A DNA stretch of 64,000 bases from Clostridium_AI sp964409685 (GTDB lineage: Bacteria; Bacillota; Clostridia; Lachnospirales; Lachnospiraceae). Of this stretch, positions 27,806 to 35,624 are shown piece after piece. Numbering within the stretch: position 1 is the first letter of the stretch; the number at the start of each line of letters is the position of its first letter. The translations under genes were made by a program, and so were the position numbers. Below the pieces are notes generated by a model. It did not search any database, was not told the origin of the DNA, and was given only the letters and a program-made list of their open reading frames with translations. The stretch is from the NCBI GenBank assembly GCA_964409685.1, contig CAYPEJ010000006.1, forward strand, positions 101,912 through 165,911. The letters are read 5' to 3'.

Positions 27806-28339
27806 CTACAAACGTGCATAATCATAAGGCAGCAGACGATGGTAGTAACAATCATTTAAATTAAAACAATACACATACTCGTCCAATGCTTTATCCTCAA
27901 AAGAGAATACGTATTGAAATTCTTCTTCCTGTATTTCTTGGCAGATGTAATTGGAAGAGTATTTTTGAAAAAGATTCTTTACATCATCCAGTGTAAAGTT
28001 ATGATTACGAACTAACGCCACAAGTTCCTTTAAAAATGGCTTTTGCTCATATTCAGACAATATTCTCTCAATTCCATAAGAAAGCACCGTAAACTGAAAA
28101 CGATTTTTCACGAGATGAACGGATATAAATGCTTCTGTTTGGTTTAGGTCTGCTGTATAAGCATGTAAGTAGTCCAAGCATGCTTCTGGTGATTGAAAGT
28201 TTGTATCAAGTAAATAATTTAATAAACCTAAGTCATAATAAATACTAATCGAAGTATTCTTCTCGTAACCAATTTTCACGATACCTTCATAAATAGTAGA
28301 AGTAATACTATTGTGTAAACGATAAAATTTCTGATTCAT
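27806..28339 (-). CDS. DUF3877-like protein of unknown function
   Basis: This 177-residue soluble protein has mixed alpha/beta character, rich in Tyr and acidic residues, with no membrane segment or known catalytic motif. Its length and N-terminal pattern resemble the DUF3877 family that I associate with Lachnospiraceae; this match is from memory and not certain. It is monocistronic and convergent to the alkaline phosphatase. The nearest ribosome-site sequence (AAAGGATGG) is about 28 nt upstream of the ATG, with a short inverted repeat between them. Confidence 0.6.
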   Translation of the reverse strand: MNQKFYRLHNSITSTIYEGIVKIGYEKNTSISIYYDLGLLNYLLDTNFQSPEACLDYLHAYTADLNQTEAFISVHLVKNRFQFTVLSYGIERILSEYEQKPFLKELVALVRNHNFTLDDVKNLFQKYSSNYICQEIQEEEFQYVFSFEDKALDEYVYCFNLNDCYYHRLLPYDYARL

Positions 28340-28470
28340 ATTGTTCTTAAAGTCAAATGACTTTCCATCCTTTCCTAATTCTATTTATTCATTGTTATCA
28401 TAATTAAGCTCAATTTGCAATAAAAATTATAAAATGTCACAGTGAACATATAGAAAAAATGAAAATACTA

Positions 28471-28499
28471 TTGTGAGATATTTTTACATATATTATAAT
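28471..28499 (+). promoter_or_regulatory. Promoter for the chemoreceptor gene
   Basis: TTGTGA, 17 bp, TATAAT, a SigA type rather than a flagellar SigD type. Confidence 0.6.
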
Positions 28500-28537
28500 A
28501 GAATTGACTAAAAATATACTTGTAAGGGGCGTTTGAC

Positions 28538-30235
28538 GTGAAAGTTAGTATGAAAATTAAAGTGATTTCTGCAGTAGCTGTTATGTTAGTGATGACGATG
28601 GGAATATCCATATTTAGTCAGCTTAGTCTGCAAGAGGTAAAGGTGACAACGGTCGAGGTAAAAGAAGGAAGTGCCAGTCGGATACCAAAGATTCAAGAGC
28701 TTAACACACAGTACATAGAAACACAGACCAATTTACTATCTTTTCTTATGGAAAAAGATGATGAAAAGAAGCTAGAATACAAAGAAGCACAAAGAGAACT
28801 ATTTACAGCATTAAGTTCGAGTGTGGCAAGTTACTTGGAAACAGAGACAGATGAGGCAGAGCGAGAAAAACTAGAGATGCTTCTTGAATTATCCGACTCT
28901 TATGGGTTTTATTTTGAATGTTACCTAAAGGGAAATGTTCGAGTAGAAAGTGTTACAGAAGCAGGTCAAAAAGTTGGAATGATTTTAAATGACATGATTG
29001 CGGAAAAAGTGCAATCTAGTAGTGAACAGCAAAATTTATTGATTGGAACAGCAGATCATGCACTAAAAACAATCAGTACTACCAATATAATTGCGATTGT
29101 AATAGCACTATTATTAGCAGTGTATTTAATTATGATTGTGGTTGTGCCAATCGAAAAGATTAAACGTCAATTGGGGACTATTATTTATCAGATTAACCAT
29201 AATCAATTTGATATTGATTCGCGAGTTCAAATCAAAAGCAAAGATGAATTAGGTAAAATGGTAAATGATATCAATACGCTGATTGAAAAAATGGGACAAA
29301 TGATACTTTTAATCGGCGAAGACTCACAAAAATTGATTGGAAGTGTACAAGTTGTATCAGGAAAGATTTCATCTACTAATACTTCCGTAAGCGATACTTC
29401 CGCGGCTATGCAGGAATTAGCAGCTAGTATGGAAGAAATTACAGCGACTACCAATGAATTGACAAGTAATTCAGAGCATATTTACACGGAGATGATTAAA
29501 ATTGCAGATAATGCAAAACAGGGTTCTGAATATGCTGCTAAATTGAGAGAAGAAGCAAGATTGAGCAAGAAGTCTGCAACAGAAAGTAAAAATGAAACAA
29601 AAGAAGTAATGGACAAGATTCATGAAGCATTAGTTCATTCCATTCAAAATAGTAGACAAGTGGATAAGATTGACGAATTAACAGAAGAGATTCTAAGTAT
29701 CTCCGCGCAGACCAATTTATTAGCATTAAATGCTTCCATTGAAGCTGCAAGAGCGGGAGAAGCTGGAAAAGGATTTTCTGTTGTGGCAGATGAAATTCGT
29801 GAACTTGCAGATTCTAGTAAAGATACTGCCAATACCATTCAAGAGATTAGCAAATTAGTTCGAAAAGCAGTACATACACTTGCGAATGATTCTAAGAAAA
29901 TGGTTGCATTTATAGAGGAAACGGTCTTAAAAGACTATGATAAGTTTGTTGTGATTGCAGAAAACTATGATAATGGTGTCAATAATTTTGATCAAATGTT
30001 ACATGAGTTTGCATCAATGTCAAAACAATTGCAACAGACCATACAGACAGTAGATAGTTCCATTCAAATGGTTGCATCTACCATTGAAGAAAGCACTGGA
30101 GCTATTAATAATGTTGCTGAAAATGCAACAGATATGGTTGCAGCGATGGAAGGTGTAACGGGTGAAATGAAAGTAAGTGAAGAAGTGTCCCAGACACTAT
30201 TAAACGAAGTGAACAAGTACATAAAAAGAGCATAA
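28538..30235 (+). CDS. Methyl-accepting chemotaxis protein
   Basis: This 565-residue transmembrane chemoreceptor has a membrane helix at about 7-28. A four-helix-bundle-like extracellular sensor (about 30-180) has no recognisable ligand pocket. The second membrane helix is at about 184-205, followed by a HAMP domain (about 207-258). A long coiled-coil signalling domain carries the conserved tip ISAQTNLLALNASIEAARAGE and GFSVVADEIRELADSS. It should control CheA through CheW. The start is GTG behind AAGGGG. No other chemotaxis gene is nearby. A very strong hairpin ends the unit. Confidence 0.95.
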   Translation: MKVSMKIKVISAVAVMLVMTMGISIFSQLSLQEVKVTTVEVKEGSASRIPKIQELNTQYIETQTNLLSFLMEKDDEKKLEYKEAQRELFTALSSSVASYLETETDEAEREKLEMLLELSDSYGFYFECYLKGNVRVESVTEAGQKVGMILNDMIAEKVQSSSEQQNLLIGTADHALKTISTTNIIAIVIALLLAVYLIMIVVVPIEKIKRQLGTIIYQINHNQFDIDSRVQIKSKDELGKMVNDINTLIEKMGQMILLIGEDSQKLIGSVQVVSGKISSTNTSVSDTSAAMQELAASMEEITATTNELTSNSEHIYTEMIKIADNAKQGSEYAAKLREEARLSKKSATESKNETKEVMDKIHEALVHSIQNSRQVDKIDELTEEILSISAQTNLLALNASIEAARAGEAGKGFSVVADEIRELADSSKDTANTIQEISKLVRKAVHTLANDSKKMVAFIEETVLKDYDKFVVIAENYDNGVNNFDQMLHEFASMSKQLQQTIQTVDSSIQMVASTIEESTGAINNVAENATDMVAAMEGVTGEMKVSEEVSQTLLNEVNKYIKRA

Positions 30236-30242
30236 AAAGGAT

Positions 30243-30300
30243 AAGAGGATAAAGAAGAATAGAGGTTACAAATCATTCTATTTTCTTTATCCTCTTTCTT
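30243..30300 (+). terminator. Long terminator hairpin after the chemoreceptor gene
   Basis: A 19-bp stem with one bulge (about 30243-30262 with 30278-30296) starts 8 bp after the stop; the tail is T/C rich. Confidence 0.75.
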
Positions 30301-30306
30301 ATTTCT

Positions 30307-30425
30307 AACTATTAACGATTTTACAGATAGGATTTATCCTCTTTCCTGTTTTCAACTATTAACGATTTTACAGATAGGATTTATCCTCTTTCCTACTATT
30401 GACGATTTTACAGATAAGATTTATA
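30307..30425. repeat. Three tandem repeats, period about 47 then 40 nt
   Basis: The units share ACTATT(A/G)ACGATTTTACAGATA, then a small palindrome AGGATTTATCCT that is altered in the third copy. Copies begin near 30307, 30354 and 30394. No open frame crosses them. They fill the gap before the cysteine desulfurase gene. Confidence 0.8.
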
Positions 30426-30511
30426 CTAATTCATAGTATTTTGATAGAGATTATATGAATTAGACTAGAATGAGCTAGAAAAGTGGATAAAAATAAGAAA
30501 GGAAGAAGTAC

Positions 30512-31639
30512 GTGTTATATTTTGATTATGCAGCGAATACACCTGTGGATGAAGATGTATTATCGTTTTTTATAGAAGAAACAAAACAATATTTCGGCAA
30601 TGCCAATTCCCATCATTCTTGCGGAAGAGAAGCCAACCAACGTATGAAGACGTTAACTGGGGAGCTTGCAGGTTTGCTTGGTGTTAAGGAAAATGAGATT
30701 ATTTATACTTCTGGTGGAAGTGAGTCTAATAACTTAGCAATTAAGGGTGTTGCTAAGATGAGCCGTAACCAAGGAAAACATATTATTTCAACTTGTTTAG
30801 AACATTCCTCCGTAAGTGGAACTTTAACAGCCCTTCAAAATGAAGGCTACGAAATCGAATTGGTTGACATTACGGAAGATGGAACTGTGGATTTAGAGCA
30901 TTTAGAAGAATTGATGCGAAAAGATACGGTTCTAGTTTCTGTTTGCTATGTAGATAGTGAATTAGGAGTTGTGCAACCAATTCAAGCGATCAGTGAAGTT
31001 GTATCGCGTTACCCACAATGTAAATTACATGTAGATGCAACACAAGCTGTTGGAAAGATTCCAGTGAACATGGAACAGATTGATTTATTAACTTTTGCGC
31101 CGCACAAATTCTATGGGTTAAATGGTTGTGGTGTTCTAGTGAAAAAAGAAGACACCATAATTGAACCGTTAATCCATGGTGGGGTATCGACAACTCTTTA
31201 TCGTAGTGGAACCCCATTTCCAGGAATGACGGCATCCATCTGCTGCGCAATAAAACAAGCAATGGAGCACTTAGAGGAACGTTATAACCTCGTAAAGGGA
31301 TACAATGAATATTTACGCAGGGAACTAAAGCAGTATCCGCTAGTGCGCATTAATAGTCCAGAAGGAACGATGCCATTTATTTTAAATGTTAGTGTGAAAG
31401 GAGTAAAAGCAGGCATATTTCAAGAGGAGATGGACAAACATGGTGTGTGCATTTCTACAAAATCGGCATGTTCCGTGCCAAATACACCATCCAGACCAGT
31501 ATTAGCAGTGACAAATGATAAGAAAAATGCAATGTGTTCTTGGAGGTTGAGCCTTAGTCACCTGACAACAGAGGAAGAGTTAAAAGAATTTTTAAAGATT
31601 TTTAAAGTGTGTTATGAAAATCTTACGGATAAAAAGTAA
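30512..31639 (+). CDS. Cysteine desulfurase (NifS/IscS family)
   Basis: This 375-residue PLP enzyme converts cysteine to alanine and a protein-bound persulfide. Motifs are DYAANTP at the N-terminus, the SGGSESNN phosphate-binding region, HVDATQAVGK, and the PLP lysine in FAPHKFYG. The active-site Cys lies in STKSACS near residue 318. The start is GTG behind AAAGGAAG. The gene is 9 bp before a TtcA-like tRNA thiolation gene, so it probably acts as that enzyme's sulfur donor rather than in general Fe-S assembly. It belongs to the group with a short active-site loop by appearance, but this is not firm. Confidence 0.92.
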   Translation: MLYFDYAANTPVDEDVLSFFIEETKQYFGNANSHHSCGREANQRMKTLTGELAGLLGVKENEIIYTSGGSESNNLAIKGVAKMSRNQGKHIISTCLEHSSVSGTLTALQNEGYEIELVDITEDGTVDLEHLEELMRKDTVLVSVCYVDSELGVVQPIQAISEVVSRYPQCKLHVDATQAVGKIPVNMEQIDLLTFAPHKFYGLNGCGVLVKKEDTIIEPLIHGGVSTTLYRSGTPFPGMTASICCAIKQAMEHLEERYNLVKGYNEYLRRELKQYPLVRINSPEGTMPFILNVSVKGVKAGIFQEEMDKHGVCISTKSACSVPNTPSRPVLAVTNDKKNAMCSWRLSLSHLTTEEELKEFLKIFKVCYENLTDKK

Positions 31640-31648
31640 GGATTAGAA

Positions 31649-32500
31649 ATGGAGAAATCAATGGAAAAGTATTTAGAGATCGAACGTAGTTTAATTACCA
31701 AATATAGAAAGCCAATTTGGAGAAAGTTTGTAAAGGGAATTCAAGAGTATGATTTAATTCAAGAAGGGGATAAAATCGCAGTTTGCATCTCTGGTGGTAA
31801 AGATTCTATGCTTATGGCAAAATTGCTACAAGAGTTACAAAGACATGGAAAATATAAATTTGAATTAGTGTTTCTTGTAATGAATCCAGGTTATAACGAG
31901 ATTAACAAGCAAACCATTATTAATAATGCAAAATTATTAAATATTCCAATTACAATGTTTGAGACGCAGATTTTTGATATTGTGGCGGAAATTGATGAAA
32001 GTCCTTGTTATCTTTGTGCCAGAATGAGAAGAGGTTATCTTTACAAACATGCACAAGAATTGGGATGTAATAAGATTGCATTAGGACATCATTTTAATGA
32101 TGTTGTGGAAACAATTCTTATGGGGATGTTCTATGGTGGACAAGTGCAAACGATGATGCCAAAACTTCACAGTAAAAATTTTGGTGGCATGGAATTGATT
32201 CGTCCGATGTATTTAATCGAAGAGGAAGATATTATTCATTGGAAGACATATCATGAACTTACTTTTATTCAATGTGCATGTCGTTTTACAGAAAATTGTA
32301 CAATCTGTGATAATGGTGGTGGCGGTTCCAAGCGTCAAGAAATGAAAGTGCTTATTAAAAAGCTAAAGAAAATGAATCCGAACATTGATAAAAACATTTT
32401 CCGCAGTATGCACAATGTAAACCTAGATACACTAATTGGTTACCATACAGCTACAGAAGAATATAATTTCTTAGATGATTATAACGAAAAAGGGAAATAG
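31649..32500 (+). CDS. TtcA-like tRNA 2-thiolation enzyme (PP-loop ATPase)
   Basis: This 283-residue PP-loop enzyme has SGGKDSM (residues about 49-55), CYLCARMRRG (a CxxC pair that could hold a 4Fe-4S cluster) and GHHFNDVVETILM. A second cysteine cluster, CAC...CTICDNGGGGSKR, lies near residue 210. TtcA adenylates C32 of certain tRNAs and installs sulfur using a 4Fe-4S cluster. It follows the cysteine desulfurase by 9 bp with AAGGATT upstream, a logical sulfur-relay operon. TtuA-type 2-thiouridine synthases are the main alternative; the extra C-terminal cysteines leave room for either. Confidence 0.85.
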   Translation: MEKSMEKYLEIERSLITKYRKPIWRKFVKGIQEYDLIQEGDKIAVCISGGKDSMLMAKLLQELQRHGKYKFELVFLVMNPGYNEINKQTIINNAKLLNIPITMFETQIFDIVAEIDESPCYLCARMRRGYLYKHAQELGCNKIALGHHFNDVVETILMGMFYGGQVQTMMPKLHSKNFGGMELIRPMYLIEEEDIIHWKTYHELTFIQCACRFTENCTICDNGGGGSKRQEMKVLIKKLKKMNPNIDKNIFRSMHNVNLDTLIGYHTATEEYNFLDDYNEKGK

Positions 32501-32518
32501 ACTTATCCAAAAAGGTGA

Positions 32519-32547
32519 TTGCAGAATCAAACAAAAACAAGTATACT
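32519..32547 (+). promoter_or_regulatory. Promoter for the AI-2E-family gene
   Basis: TTGCAG, 17 bp, TATACT. Confidence 0.6.
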
Positions 32548-32594
32548 ATAAATCAATGTAAAATATTTGGAGTAAAGTTAAAGTGGAGGTGCGC

Positions 32595-33725
32595 ATGAAA
32601 GATATTGCATTAAGAAAAAAATTAATCTTAGTTACGTATGCATGTTTGCTGTTATTCATTGTATTGAAATTCGACCTTGTAACAGCGCTTATTCGTAACG
32701 TGTTTAATATTCTATCTCCGTTTTTCTTAGGAGTGGTTCTGGCATTTATTTTGAATAAGCCGATGAAATTTTTCCAAGCGCTTTTAAGTAAGAAGATTAA
32801 GAAGGAAGGATTGCAAAGAACATTGGCAATTACCATTTCTTATTTGCTCTTCCTTTTAATCATCGTAACAATTGTTTGGTTTATTGTGCCACAACTTATG
32901 ACAAACTTAAATTTATTTATTTCTAGAACGCATATTTATTTTGAGCGTACTGAAAATTGGATTAATGAATTGGCAGTAAAATACAACATTCAGAGTATTA
33001 AGTTTGAAGAGATATTTGGACAGTTAACAGATATTATTCAATCGGTAACAACTTCGATTGTTAATTATATTGGAGATGTTGTGCCAAGATTAATTACGGT
33101 GACAACGAACTTAGTATCAGTCATTTTTAATTTGGTTATTACAATTGTATTTTCCATTAATTTGCTTGCAGGGAAAGAAAATATCTTACGTCAATTAGGT
33201 AATTTAAATCGTGCGTATTTACCAGAAAAGCATGCGGAACGTAATGAAAAAATTGCAGTAATCGTAAATGATATTTTCGGAAAATACCTAATTGGACAGG
33301 TAACAGAAGCTTGTATCCTTGGGGGATTGTGTTTTATTGGAATGAAAATTTTCCGTTTTGATTATGCTGTTTTAATTAGTACATTAATTGCAGTAACTGC
33401 TTTAATACCAGTAGCAGGTGCTTGGATTGGTGGTGGAGTATCCTTCCTATTACTAGCATTGGTATCTCCAATTAATGCGGTTATGTTCTTTATTTATCTA
33501 ACAGTTTTACAACAACTTGAAAATAACTTAATTTATCCAAGAGTAGTTGGAAGTTCTATTGGATTACCAGGTATCTGGGTAATATTCGCTGTTACCGTAG
33601 GTGGTGGATTATTCGGACTTCCAGGAATTATGCTCAGTGTTCCGACAATGTCTGTGATTTACATTTTGGTCGGTGAAAATGTAAAAAGTCGTTTAGCTAA
33701 GAAGATAAATAAGTCAGCTAATTGA
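32595..33725 (+). CDS. AI-2E family transporter (PerM/TqsA-like)
   Basis: This 376-residue membrane protein has about seven or eight helices: paired helices at 12-60, one at 75-98, a soluble insert around 100-160, and a hydrophobic C-terminal block from 165 on. The conserved end QQLENNLIYPRVVGSSIGLPGIW is typical of the family. Members have been linked to autoinducer-2 export, Na+/H+ exchange or other transport; the substrate here is unknown. The ATG at 32595 follows GGAGGTG; an upstream GTG at 32583 has no site of its own. Confidence 0.9.
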   Translation: MKDIALRKKLILVTYACLLLFIVLKFDLVTALIRNVFNILSPFFLGVVLAFILNKPMKFFQALLSKKIKKEGLQRTLAITISYLLFLLIIVTIVWFIVPQLMTNLNLFISRTHIYFERTENWINELAVKYNIQSIKFEEIFGQLTDIIQSVTTSIVNYIGDVVPRLITVTTNLVSVIFNLVITIVFSINLLAGKENILRQLGNLNRAYLPEKHAERNEKIAVIVNDIFGKYLIGQVTEACILGGLCFIGMKIFRFDYAVLISTLIAVTALIPVAGAWIGGGVSFLLLALVSPINAVMFFIYLTVLQQLENNLIYPRVVGSSIGLPGIWVIFAVTVGGGLFGLPGIMLSVPTMSVIYILVGENVKSRLAKKINKSAN

Positions 33726-33750
33726 ACAAAGACAGATACTATGTTATAAT
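33722..33750 (+). promoter_or_regulatory. Promoter for NUDIX-pyrF
   Basis: TTGAAC, 17 bp, TATAAT, overlapping the end of the preceding gene. The leader is about 87 nt. Confidence 0.65.
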
Positions 33751-33782
33751 GTTGATAGAATGCTGTTAGTAAGAGGGGATTC

Positions 33783-33827
33783 ATATTAAGGTCTACATTT
33801 GTTGTAGGCCTTAATATAGAAGCCTAC
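33783..33827 (+). promoter_or_regulatory. Leader with two mutually exclusive hairpins before NUDIX-pyrF
   Basis: Hairpin A is a 14-bp stem with one G-U (33783-33796 with 33804-33817). Hairpin B pairs GTAGGC (33804-33809) with GCCTAC (33822-33827) and uses the same right arm. Hairpin B ends 6 nt before GGAGGT. No T run follows, so any control would be on translation or RNA stability. Confidence 0.55.
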
Positions 33828-33843
33828 GCAATCGGAGGTACAT

Positions 33844-34239
33844 ATGGGGAAATATAAAATCATAGTAAAAGGCATTGTGCAGTATGAGGATAAATATTTA
33901 ATCGTGAAGCGTTGGTACGATGATAGAATCTCAGATCCATATCAGTGGGAGTTTTTAGATGGAGGGATCATGTTTGGAGAATCTCCAGATAAAGCTGTGA
34001 TTCGTAATATTGAGGATCAAACTGGTATTAATGCCTATATCAGTCAAATTCTTTACACATGGTCATTTATGATGGGTGAAGTTTGTACGATAGGTTTATC
34101 CTATTTGTGCGTGACAACACAGGATGAAGTTGTACTTTCAGAAGATTTATTGGAATACAAATGGGTTACAAAGGATGAGATACATCATTATATAACAAAT
34201 GAGAATGTCCTTAATGATATAGAAAAGACATTACAATAA
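33844..34239 (+). CDS. NUDIX hydrolase
   Basis: This 131-residue protein has a single NUDIX fold. Part of the NUDIX box is seen around residues 38-62 (GGIMFGESPDKAVIRNIEDQTGI). The box is eroded: the consensus REUXEE segment reads RNIEDQT, so the usual metal-binding Glu pair is partly lost (one E followed by D). It may bind rather than cleave nucleotides, or have relaxed activity. The ATG follows GGAGGTAC. It is 28 bp before pyrF with no terminator between, so the two are co-transcribed, hinting at a link to pyrimidine nucleotides. Confidence 0.8.
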   Translation: MGKYKIIVKGIVQYEDKYLIVKRWYDDRISDPYQWEFLDGGIMFGESPDKAVIRNIEDQTGINAYISQILYTWSFMMGEVCTIGLSYLCVTTQDEVVLSEDLLEYKWVTKDEIHHYITNENVLNDIEKTLQ

Positions 34240-34267
34240 ACATTTTGTAGAAAGGCTTGGTTAGATT

Positions 34268-35191
34268 ATGATTAACAAATTAGTGAAGAAAATTGAAGAG
34301 TTACAAGCACCGATTGTAGTAGGATTGGATCCGATGCTTAATTATGTTCCAGAACATGTGAAACAAAAAGCATATGCGGAATTTGGTGAAACATTAGAAG
34401 GTGCAGCAGAGGCGATTTGGCAGTATAATAAAGCGATTGTAGATGCGACTTATGAATTAATTCCTGCGGTTAAGCCTCAGATTGCCATGTATGAGCAATT
34501 CGGTGTTCCAGGGCTTTCTGCATTTAAGAAAACAGTTGACTACTGTAAGTCAAAAGATTTAGTTGTAATTGGTGATATCAAGCGTGGTGATATCGGTTCC
34601 ACATCTGGTGCATATGCAACAGCACATGTTGGAAAGATTCAAGTAGGTTCTAAGACTTATGTTCCTTTTGATGAAGATTTTGTAACGGTGAATCCTTATC
34701 TTGGAAGTGATGGTGTGAAACCATTTATTGATGTGTGCAAGGAAGAACATAAAGGGATCTTCGTACTTGTAAAAACATCCAATCCATCTAGTGGAGAATT
34801 CCAAGATCGTTTAGTAGACGGAAGACCATTATATGAAATTGTTGGTGAGATGGTTGATAAATGGGGTCAAGAACATATGGGAGATTCCTATAGTTATGTG
34901 GGTGCCGTAGTTGGTGCAACTTATCCAGAGATGGGGAAAGTGTTAAGACAATTAATGCCTAAAACTTATATCTTAGTACCAGGTTATGGTGCGCAAGGTG
35001 GAAAAGCAGCGGATTTAGCACCATACTTTAATAAGGATGGTCTTGGCGCAATTGTAAACTCATCAAGAGGAATTATTGCTGCGTATAAACAAGAAAAATA
35101 TGCGAAGTTTGGTGCAGAAGCATTTGATGCGGCGTCTAGACAAGCTGTTCTTGATATGAAAGAAGATTTATTAAGTGCGTTAGTGAAATAA
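34268..35191 (+). CDS. pyrF: Orotidine 5'-phosphate decarboxylase (long form)
   Basis: This enzyme makes UMP from OMP, the last de novo step. The 307 residues match the longer type-2 OMP decarboxylase family. The catalytic charged network is in DIKRGDIGSTS (Asp-Lys-x-x-Asp type), with VGLDPML at the N-terminus, VNPYLGSDG, and the phosphate-binding end PGYGAQGG with NSSRGI. The ATG follows AAAGGCTTGG. It is separated from pyrK, pyrD and pyrE by 5 kb of unrelated genes and ends at its own terminator. Confidence 0.96.
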   Translation: MINKLVKKIEELQAPIVVGLDPMLNYVPEHVKQKAYAEFGETLEGAAEAIWQYNKAIVDATYELIPAVKPQIAMYEQFGVPGLSAFKKTVDYCKSKDLVVIGDIKRGDIGSTSGAYATAHVGKIQVGSKTYVPFDEDFVTVNPYLGSDGVKPFIDVCKEEHKGIFVLVKTSNPSSGEFQDRLVDGRPLYEIVGEMVDKWGQEHMGDSYSYVGAVVGATYPEMGKVLRQLMPKTYILVPGYGAQGGKAADLAPYFNKDGLGAIVNSSRGIIAAYKQEKYAKFGAEAFDAASRQAVLDMKEDLLSALVK

Positions 35192-35218
35192 TAGTAGTAC
35201 ATGTTGAATATAGGAGAG

Positions 35219-35249
35219 GAAGAGTAGATGCAAAAGTCTACTCTTTTTT
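35219..35249 (+). terminator. Terminator after pyrF
   Basis: AGAGTAGA pairs with TCTACTCT and is followed by T6. Confidence 0.88.
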
Positions 35250-35256
35250 GATTATG

Positions 35257-35338
35257 GTGCACTTTATGAAGAATACTTTTTGCGAAAGAGTCTTGCATAT
35301 TCGCTGGATTACTTGTGTTACATATGTTAAAAGTGCAC
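35257..35338. repeat. 82-nt inverted-repeat unit, possibly a folded RNA or small element
   Basis: Terminal arms GTGCACTTT (35257-35265) and AAAGTGCAC (35330-35338) are perfect inverted repeats around 64 nt. Inside, GCGAA (35282-35286) can pair with TTCGC (about 35300-35304). No open reading frame of note is present. Confidence 0.5.
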
Positions 35339-35382
35339 AAAAGATGTACTATTTTTTTGTTCTATGTCAAAACTATTTTATA

Positions 35383-35411
35383 TAGACTTTATGAAAATGA
35401 GGGAGTATAAT
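35383..35411 (+). promoter_or_regulatory. Promoter for the antitoxin/GNAT pair
   Basis: TAGACT, 17 bp, TATAAT, 46 bp before the ATG. Confidence 0.55.
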
Positions 35412-35456
35412 GTGAAAAAAGAAAAATAGGGATGAAGAAATAAGGAGGTAGTTACT

Positions 35457-35624
35457 ATGTTAGCAACATCAATGAATAGAGCTTTCATTATTAATGAAAA
35501 AAAGACAAAAGAATTTTTTCAAGCTATGAGAAAGACTGTTCCAACAAAAGAGTTTTGGGAAGATTGTAAAAGGAGTGCTGAATCCATAGATATGGAGAAG
35601 CTACTAGAACTATATGATCAATAG
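35457..35624 (+). CDS. Small 55-residue protein, putative antitoxin of the GNAT pair
   Basis: This short protein begins MLATSMNRAFIIN and ends LLELYDQ. It is charged and helical (Lys/Glu rich from residue 14), with no clear ribbon-helix-helix or HTH domain. It has an excellent site (AAGGAGG, 8 nt from ATG). It overlaps the next gene, a GNAT-fold protein, by 11 nt. Small gene first, overlap, then GNAT toxin is the order of type II GNAT toxin-antitoxin modules. Antitoxin function is inferred from this layout alone; the lack of an obvious DNA-binding domain is unusual. Confidence 0.65.
   Translation: MLATSMNRAFIINEKKTKEFFQAMRKTVPTKEFWEDCKRSAESIDMEKLLELYDQ

Noticed and set aside
30442..30470. 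Promoter before the cysteine desulfurase (TTGATA ... TAGAAT)
   Set aside because: The spacing is 19 bp and both boxes are imperfect; not strong enough to list.
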